From CAYSHJ01 sp964589725 (GTDB lineage: Bacteria > Planctomycetota > Planctomycetia > Planctomycetales > Planctomycetaceae), in the NCBI GenBank assembly GCA_964589725.1, contig CAZPUJ010000632.1, forward strand, positions 1 to 10,183: DNA of 10,183 bases, given 5' to 3'. A program made the translations under genes and the position numbers. This document shows, one piece after another, positions 5,586-10,183 of this stretch. The notes below the pieces were generated by a model, which saw only the letters and a program-made list of their open reading frames with translations, did not search any database and was not told the DNA's origin. The first letter of the stretch is position 1; each line of letters opens with the position of its first letter.

Positions 5586-8500
5586 ATGACTCCGCGATTC
5601 GTGATGGTGGCCCTCGCGGCCATGATCGTTCTGCGGCCCTTGGCACGGGGCGAGGAAAAACTTCCTCCGCCAGTCGAGACAAGAATCGACTTCGCGAAGG
5701 ACGTGCGCCCGCTGCTCGAAAAGCATTGCTTCGCGTGCCACGGCGAGAAGAAGCAGGAATCCGGGTTGCGCCTGGATCGCAAAGAAGCTTTGTTGAAGGG
5801 CGGCGATCTCGGCAAGGTCATCGAGGTCGGCAACAGTGCGAAGAGCCGGCTAATTCAATACGTCGGTGGAGTCGATCCGCAGAAGGTGATGCCGCCCGAA
5901 GGCGCGCCGCTCAAGCCGGAAGAGGTCGGCGTGCTGCGAGCCTGGATCGATCAAGGCATCGTCTGGCCGGGAACCGATGAATCGACTTCCGAGAAGAGTG
6001 CGCATTGGGCCTATCAGCCGATTCGCCGAGCCGCACCGCCGGTCGTCAAGAAATCTGATTGGGTTCGCAATCCGATCGATCAATTCGTGCTGGCCAAATT
6101 AGAAGCGCGCGGACTCGCGCCCTCGCCAGAAGCAGATCGTTACACGTTGATCCGCCGATTGAGTCTCGACCTGTTGGGCCTGCCGCCGGCCGTCGCCGAG
6201 GTTGATGCGTTCGTGAACGACACGCGGCCGAATGCGTACGAGGAACTCGTCGACCGATTACTCAAGTCGCCGCACTTAGGCGAGCGTTGGGGCCGGCATT
6301 GGCTCGACATGGCTCGCTACGCCGACTCTGATGGCTATGAAAAGGACAACCCGCGTCCCGACGCCTACCGCTGGCGAGATTGGGTCATCGAAGCGATCAA
6401 CAACGACATGCCGTTCGATCAATTCACCGTCGAGCAACTCGCGGGCGATCTGCTTCCCGGCGCCTCACCGATGCAGCGACTCGCGACGGCGTTTCATCGA
6501 CAAACGCTGACCAACACCGAAGGAGGCACTGACCAGGAACAGTGGCGCATCGAGGCGTGTTTCGACCGCACCGAGACGACCGGCACCGTCTGGCTAGGCC
6601 TGACTGTCGGCTGTGCTCGCTGCCATTCGCACAAGTACGACGCGATCAGCCAGCGCGAGTACTACCAACTCTTCGCGCACTTCAACAACGGCGACGAGAC
6701 GACTACGACCGCGTCGAAGTCCGACGCCGAGGTTGCTCAGTACCAAATCGACAAGGCGAAGTACGATGTTGCCGTCACCGAACTGATTGAGAAGCTCAAG
6801 GCCGAACAAGTGAAGATCGCTCCAGCGTTCACGGACTGGGTCGAAAAGACTCAAGCGTCGCTTGCAGCCTCGCTGATCAATCCGCTGAAGCAGCATCCGC
6901 TCGACGACGTGATCGCGGAGAGCGACGGTGAGGCGAAATTCCAGAAACTCGATGACGGCTCGTTTATCGCCGGGGGAAATAATCCGGAGCGTGCGACGTA
7001 CACGGTCATGGGTAAGACTTCAATCGCCGACATCACGGCAATTCGTTTGGACGTTCTGGCCGACAAGGCTCTCCCCGCGAAAGGCCCCGGCCGGGTCGCT
7101 CACGGAAACTTCGTCTTGAACGAGCTGACAGTTGAGGTCTCGTCGTCGCCTGACTTCGCAAACGCTCGCAAGCTGGAACTTGCCGGCGCGAAAGCTGACT
7201 TCGAACAAGAAGACAGGCCTTGGCGAGCGCAGGATGTCATTGACGGCAACGATGCCACTGGCTGGGCCATCGCTCCCAAGTATGGACAGAATCACTGGCT
7301 CACGGCAGGCTTGAAAGAGCCACTTCAACCAACGCCGCCGACACAAAACGCCAACGCGGCTGCAACAACGAAGCCGGTCTTTGTCCGCATCAAGCTGAGC
7401 CAGCACTACGGCCAACAGCACACGATCGGCCGCTTCAAACTATCGCTGCAAACCGGCGTCGAGCCGAGCATCATGCTGCCGGAGAATGTCCAAAAGGTCT
7501 TCGCCGTCGCGCCGGACAAACGTGATGACGCTCAGAGGCAGGCGCTGCTCGATTACTTCAGCACGCTCGACGCCGCCACGAAGAACCTCGCGAAACAGCT
7601 TGATGATCTCAACAAGAAAGAGCCGCCGAAGCCGGAACTGAGCGTGCGCGTGATCGCGCAACGCGCGGATAATCCGCGACAGACATACCTGCTCAAACGG
7701 GGTGACTTCTTGGAGCCGGTCAAAGAACTTGAAGTTCAGCCCGCCGCGCTGGCCACACTCCCGCCGCTGAAGTCGCGAGCCGAGAAGGGTACGGCCGATC
7801 GACTCGATCTCGCGCGCTGGCTTGTCTCGCCCGACAATCCGCTGACACCGCGAGTGACCGTCAATCACGTTTGGCGATTGCTGTTCGGAATCGGCCTGGT
7901 GCGAACGGCGAACGACTTCGGTGTACGTGGCGAGAAGCCGACGCATCCGGAATTGCTCGATTGGCTGTCCGGCACATTCATCAGGCGAGCGGGGGGCGTC
8001 AGCCCCCCGGTGGCATCGGACGGCGTCTCCACTTCAACCGGGGGGCTGACGCCCCCCGCTCGCCAGCAAGAAATGAGCTGGTCCCGCAAAGCCCTCATTA
8101 AGTTGATCGTCACCTCGGCGACGTACCGGCAGTTGTCGGCTCACCGGCCGGAACTGATCGACGTTGATCCGCAAAACACGTTGCTCGCGCGTCAGAACCG
8201 GCTGCGTGTGGAGGGCGAAATCGTGCGGGACATCAGCTTGGATGTCGCCGGGTTGCTGAGTAACAAGATCGGTGGACCAAGTGTGTATCCACCGTTGCCG
8301 GCCGGGATCACGGACCTCAGCTACGCCGGCAACTTCAAATGGACGAACAGCACGGGCGAGGACCGTGTCCGTCGCGGCATGTACACGTTTTTCAAACGGA
8401 CTGCGCCGCATCCGAACCTGACGACGTTCGACTGCCCGGACGCGAACCTCACCTGCGTCGAACGCAAATCGTCGAACACGCCGTTGCAAGCGCTGACCAC

Positions 8501-8816
8501 GCTCAATAACGAAACCTTCCACGAAGCGTCGCAGGCTTTCGTCAAACGACTGCTTTCGCAGCCTGCCGTCACTGAGGCCGCTCGGCTGACCGACGCCTTT
8601 CGTCTCTGCGTCGCTCACCCGCCGCGAGACACCGAACTCCGGCAACTGACCGAACTGCTGCAAGCGGCTCGCGAGTGGTACCGCTCTCATCAAGACGACG
8701 CCAAACAACTCGTCGGCTCGACCACGATCAGCGGTATCACGCCTGAAGAATCTGCTGCCTGGATTGCCACAGCAAGAATCTTGCTCAATTTGGACGAGTT
8801 CATCACGCGGGAATGA
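5586..8816 (+). CDS. PSD1-type protein: Planctomycete cytochrome C, DUF1549 and DUF1553 domains
   Basis: A 1076-residue exported protein. Residues 1-22 are a signal peptide (MVALAAMIVLRPLARG). Residues about 35-130 are the Planctomycete cytochrome C domain, with the heme motif HCFACHGE (Cys48, Cys51, His52) and MPPEGAPL (Met102, possible axial ligand). DUF1549 follows at about 160-370 (LIRRLSLDLLGLP, RWGRHWLDMARYADSDG, GCARCHSHKYD with a second CxxCH at 343-347). A spacer of about 190 residues looks like a beta-sandwich carbohydrate-binding region (VIDGNDATGW, HTIGRFKLS). DUF1553 covers about 730-1076 (DLARWLVSPDNPLTPRVTVNHVW, SATYRQ, RRGMYTF). The family is thought to work at the planctomycete cell surface, perhaps in polysaccharide breakdown, with DUF1501 partners; this is not proven. 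An in-frame palindromic element encodes residues about 800-827 between TFI and MSWSRKALIKLI. GGAGG at 5574 decides the start. Confidence 0.95.
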   Translation: MTPRFVMVALAAMIVLRPLARGEEKLPPPVETRIDFAKDVRPLLEKHCFACHGEKKQESGLRLDRKEALLKGGDLGKVIEVGNSAKSRLIQYVGGVDPQKVMPPEGAPLKPEEVGVLRAWIDQGIVWPGTDESTSEKSAHWAYQPIRRAAPPVVKKSDWVRNPIDQFVLAKLEARGLAPSPEADRYTLIRRLSLDLLGLPPAVAEVDAFVNDTRPNAYEELVDRLLKSPHLGERWGRHWLDMARYADSDGYEKDNPRPDAYRWRDWVIEAINNDMPFDQFTVEQLAGDLLPGASPMQRLATAFHRQTLTNTEGGTDQEQWRIEACFDRTETTGTVWLGLTVGCARCHSHKYDAISQREYYQLFAHFNNGDETTTTASKSDAEVAQYQIDKAKYDVAVTELIEKLKAEQVKIAPAFTDWVEKTQASLAASLINPLKQHPLDDVIAESDGEAKFQKLDDGSFIAGGNNPERATYTVMGKTSIADITAIRLDVLADKALPAKGPGRVAHGNFVLNELTVEVSSSPDFANARKLELAGAKADFEQEDRPWRAQDVIDGNDATGWAIAPKYGQNHWLTAGLKEPLQPTPPTQNANAAATTKPVFVRIKLSQHYGQQHTIGRFKLSLQTGVEPSIMLPENVQKVFAVAPDKRDDAQRQALLDYFSTLDAATKNLAKQLDDLNKKEPPKPELSVRVIAQRADNPRQTYLLKRGDFLEPVKELEVQPAALATLPPLKSRAEKGTADRLDLARWLVSPDNPLTPRVTVNHVWRLLFGIGLVRTANDFGVRGEKPTHPELLDWLSGTFIRRAGGVSPPVASDGVSTSTGGLTPPARQQEMSWSRKALIKLIVTSATYRQLSAHRPELIDVDPQNTLLARQNRLRVEGEIVRDISLDVAGLLSNKIGGPSVYPPLPAGITDLSYAGNFKWTNSTGEDRVRRGMYTFFKRTAPHPNLTTFDCPDANLTCVERKSSNTPLQALTTLNNETFHEASQAFVKRLLSQPAVTEAARLTDAFRLCVAHPPRDTELRQLTELLQAAREWYRSHQDDAKQLVGSTTISGITPEESAAWIATARILLNLDEFITRE
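7984..8064 (+). repeat. 81-bp palindromic element in frame within the DUF1553 region
   Basis: Arms 7984-8011 and 8037-8064 are exact inverted complements over 28 of 28 bases, around a 25-base loop. Each arm holds an inner hairpin (GGGGGGC-GTCA-GCCCCCC). The element is 81 bases, exactly 27 codons, so the frame is kept. It encodes RRAGGVSPPVA, then TGGLTPPARQ, in a place where DUF1553 proteins run straight from the 'LLDWL...F' helix to 'W-S-x-K-x-L-I-x-L-I'. The AGGVSPP/GGLTPPAR pair is, to my recollection, a common translated repeat in planctomycete genomes. Confidence 0.93.
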
Positions 8817-8872
8817 ATCGTGTTGCTTGACCCAGCTATGATACCCTGACCTGTTTGAGTGAGACCACATTG

Positions 8873-9508
8873 ATGCCCACGGCAATACTCACCCCGCCTC
8901 GCATTGGCCCAAATTCGGCCGGGCTGCTCCTGAAGCCCAAAGAATTTGATGCGATCACAGACTACGTGCGCGGGTATCGGTACGAACTCATCAAGGGAGT
9001 TCTCGTAGTGAATGCCATTCCTGGTCCGGCTCAGGTCAATCCCAACGAAGTTCTCGGATACTTATTGCGTGACTATCAGAAGAATCATCCCACAGGAGCG
9101 GCATTAGATTGGACGCTGCCGGAGCGTTACATCCGCGTCGGAAAAGATCGTCGGCAAGCGGATCGCGTGATTTGGGCCGGACTTGGCCGGCGACCCAGGG
9201 AGAAGAAGGACGTTCCAACAATTGCTGTCGAGTTCGTCTCCGCCGGAAAGCGGAATGCGATTCGTGATTACGAAACCAAGCGCGTTGAATACCTGGGTGT
9301 TGGCGTTGTCGAGTATTGGGTCATCGACCGCTTTCGTCGCACGCTGACAGTGCATCGCAAGACCGCCAAGAAGCCGATCGTCGTGGGTGAGTTCGAGACC
9401 TACGAAACCAAACTCCTGCCGGGTTTCGTTCTGCACATGGACGAAATCATGGTCGCGGCCGACGGCTGGGAACCCGAGGAAGAAGAGGATGAGGAGCTGG
9501 CATCGTGA
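8873..9508 (+). CDS. Uma2-family (DUF820) PD-(D/E)xK nuclease-like protein
   Basis: A 211-residue soluble protein of the Uma2 family, which is greatly expanded in planctomycetes and cyanobacteria and has a restriction-endonuclease fold. Visible landmarks: EFDAITDYVRGYRYELIKGVLV (24-45, first helix and strand with conserved Glu38), QADRVIW (Asp97), PTIAVEFVS (Glu120), and DYETKRVEYLGVGVVEYWVID with Lys136 and the YW-ID ending. The Asp-Glu-Lys set is complete, so catalysis is possible, but the biological role of the family is not known. The C-terminus is an acidic tail (EPEEEEDEE). ATG 8873 is chosen because MPTAILTPPRIGP resembles family N-termini; a TTG at 8855 would add six residues without a better ribosome site. 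It sits between two genes that usually adjoin, and its end overlaps the next start by four bases. Confidence 0.92.
   Translation: MPTAILTPPRIGPNSAGLLLKPKEFDAITDYVRGYRYELIKGVLVVNAIPGPAQVNPNEVLGYLLRDYQKNHPTGAALDWTLPERYIRVGKDRRQADRVIWAGLGRRPREKKDVPTIAVEFVSAGKRNAIRDYETKRVEYLGVGVVEYWVIDRFRRTLTVHRKTAKKPIVVGEFETYETKLLPGFVLHMDEIMVAADGWEPEEEEDEELAS
9492..9496 (+). promoter_or_regulatory. Ribosome binding site for the GTG start at 9505
   Basis: AGGAG lies eight bases before GTG 9505, inside the acidic-tail codons of the Uma2 gene. It supports the GTG start and translational coupling. Confidence 0.72.
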
Positions 9509-10183
9509 ATCGAAACTGCTCCCGGGAATCTCAATTCGTCGAACGCACCCGTCGCGATTTCTTGACCTCATCGGCCTGTGGCCTGGGAGGTGCCGCGCTG
9601 AGCGCGATGCTCGCGAATGACGGACTGTTGGCCGCGAATCCTGAGTCGGCGCAGGCGGCGAATCCGCTGGCGATTAAACCGCCGCATTTTGCTCCGAAGG
9701 CGAAGAACTGCATCTTCTTGTTCCAAGCGGCGGCCCCGTCGCATCTGGATTTGTACGACCCGAAGCCGAAGCTCAACGAGTTGGACGGCAAGCCGCTGCC
9801 CGCGTCGATGCTGGAAAAAGTGCGGTTTGCATTCATCAAGAAGGAAGGAGCCGTCTTGATGGGCTCGCCGCGCAGGTGGACGAAGCATGGCGAGTGTGGC
9901 ATGGACTTCTCCGAATTCGTGCCGAACATCGCGACGTGCGCCGACGACCTCCTGATGATCCGGTCGATGTTCTCCGAGCAGTTCAACCATCACCCCGGCC
10001 AATTGCTGCTGAGCTGCGGCCGAGCGACGTTCGGGTTGCCGGCGATCGGTTCCTGGCTGACCTACGGCTTGGGCAGCGAGTCGCAGAATCTGCCCGGCTA
10101 CGTGGTGCTGACCAGCGGTCGCGGTTCCAGCGGCGGAGCATCGCTTTGGTCTAACGGCTTCTTGCCCGCGCATTACGCCGGCG
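9505..10183 (+). CDS. DUF1501 family protein, twin-arginine exported (3' end outside the window)
   Basis: The first 226 residues of a DUF1501 protein, open to the right edge. Starting at GTG, residues 14-40 form a twin-arginine signal: RTRRDFL (Arg16-Arg17), a hydrophobic GLGGAALSAML stretch, and LLAANP. Then come family blocks: HFAPKAKNCIFLFQAAAPSHLDLYDPKP (the usual 'K-x-x-I-x-L-F-x-GG-x-S-x-x-D-x-x-D-P-K' motif, here AAAPSHLD), GKPLPASM, FSEFVPNIATCADDLLMIRSM, NHHPGQLLLSCGRATFGLPAIGSWLTYGLGS and LPGYVVLTSGRG. Proteins of this kind are usually encoded next to a PSD1 (DUF1549/DUF1553) gene and may act with it at the cell surface. Their reaction is unknown, though they are related to the sulfatase/alkaline phosphatase fold. 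The GTGA overlap with the Uma2 stop suggests coupled translation. Full members are about 450-490 residues, so about half is missing. Confidence 0.94.
   Translation, partial: MNRNCSRESQFVERTRRDFLTSSACGLGGAALSAMLANDGLLAANPESAQAANPLAIKPPHFAPKAKNCIFLFQAAAPSHLDLYDPKPKLNELDGKPLPASMLEKVRFAFIKKEGAVLMGSPRRWTKHGECGMDFSEFVPNIATCADDLLMIRSMFSEQFNHHPGQLLLSCGRATFGLPAIGSWLTYGLGSESQNLPGYVVLTSGRGSSGGASLWSNGFLPAHYAG

Noticed and set aside
8823..8842. Promoter-like TTGACC and TATGAT before the Uma2 gene
   Set aside because: The two hexamers are only four bases apart, far from the required spacing of about 17, and no good upstream partner for TATGAT is seen.
8855..8872. TTG start for the Uma2 gene
   Set aside because: ATG 8873 gives a family-like N-terminus, and no better ribosome site precedes the TTG.
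8034..8885. Long minus-strand open frame (283 codons)
   Set aside because: It is antisense to the conserved DUF1553 coding sequence and shows no recognisable domain. High GC and codon bias create such shadows.

Overview
The window looks like a planctomycete chromosome. The evidence is a Planctomycete-cytochrome-C/DUF1549/DUF1553 protein, a DUF1501 twin-arginine protein, an Uma2-family nuclease, a GxDLY-type SGNH hydrolase and an OleC-like ligase in GC-rich DNA with long genes. All genes I accept are on the + strand. I would not name a genus from this sequence alone.

Layout. Positions 2-286 hold what looks like the 5' remnant of a PIN-domain (VapC-like) toxin gene, cut off at the left edge and overlapped by the next gene. 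Positions 159-4150 form a tight four-gene unit: a secreted SGNH hydrolase, an OleC-type acyl-AMP ligase (beta-lactone synthetase family) coupled to it by an ATGA overlap, a 59-residue zinc-ribbon protein (3137-3316), and a DUF455 ferritin-like protein with a four-helix diiron ligand pattern. This unit may act on long-chain beta-hydroxy acids or other lipids, but the OleA, OleB and OleD partners are not in the window. A 65-base near-perfect inverted repeat begins on the last base of the DUF455 stop codon.

Next come a secreted protein of unknown function (4312-5322), a 263-base spacer, the large PSD1-type protein (5586-8816), an Uma2 gene (8873-9508) and a DUF1501 gene (from GTG 9505, running off the right edge). 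The DUF1549/DUF1553 and DUF1501 genes are normally neighbours. Here the Uma2 gene lies between them and overlaps the DUF1501 start by four bases.

The most notable signal is a set of short repeats of at least four kinds, several of them inside conserved genes without breaking the frame: a 7-bp tandem repeat and a pyrimidine/purine hairpin element in the oleC-like gene, an 81-bp (27-codon) element with perfect 28-bp inverted arms in the DUF1553 region, an inverted-orientation copy of the 7-bp repeat between genes, and the intergenic 65-bp palindrome. They resemble in behaviour the protein-coding palindromic elements known from Rickettsia. The 7-bp repeat is open in all six reading frames, which would explain why it can sit in any gene.
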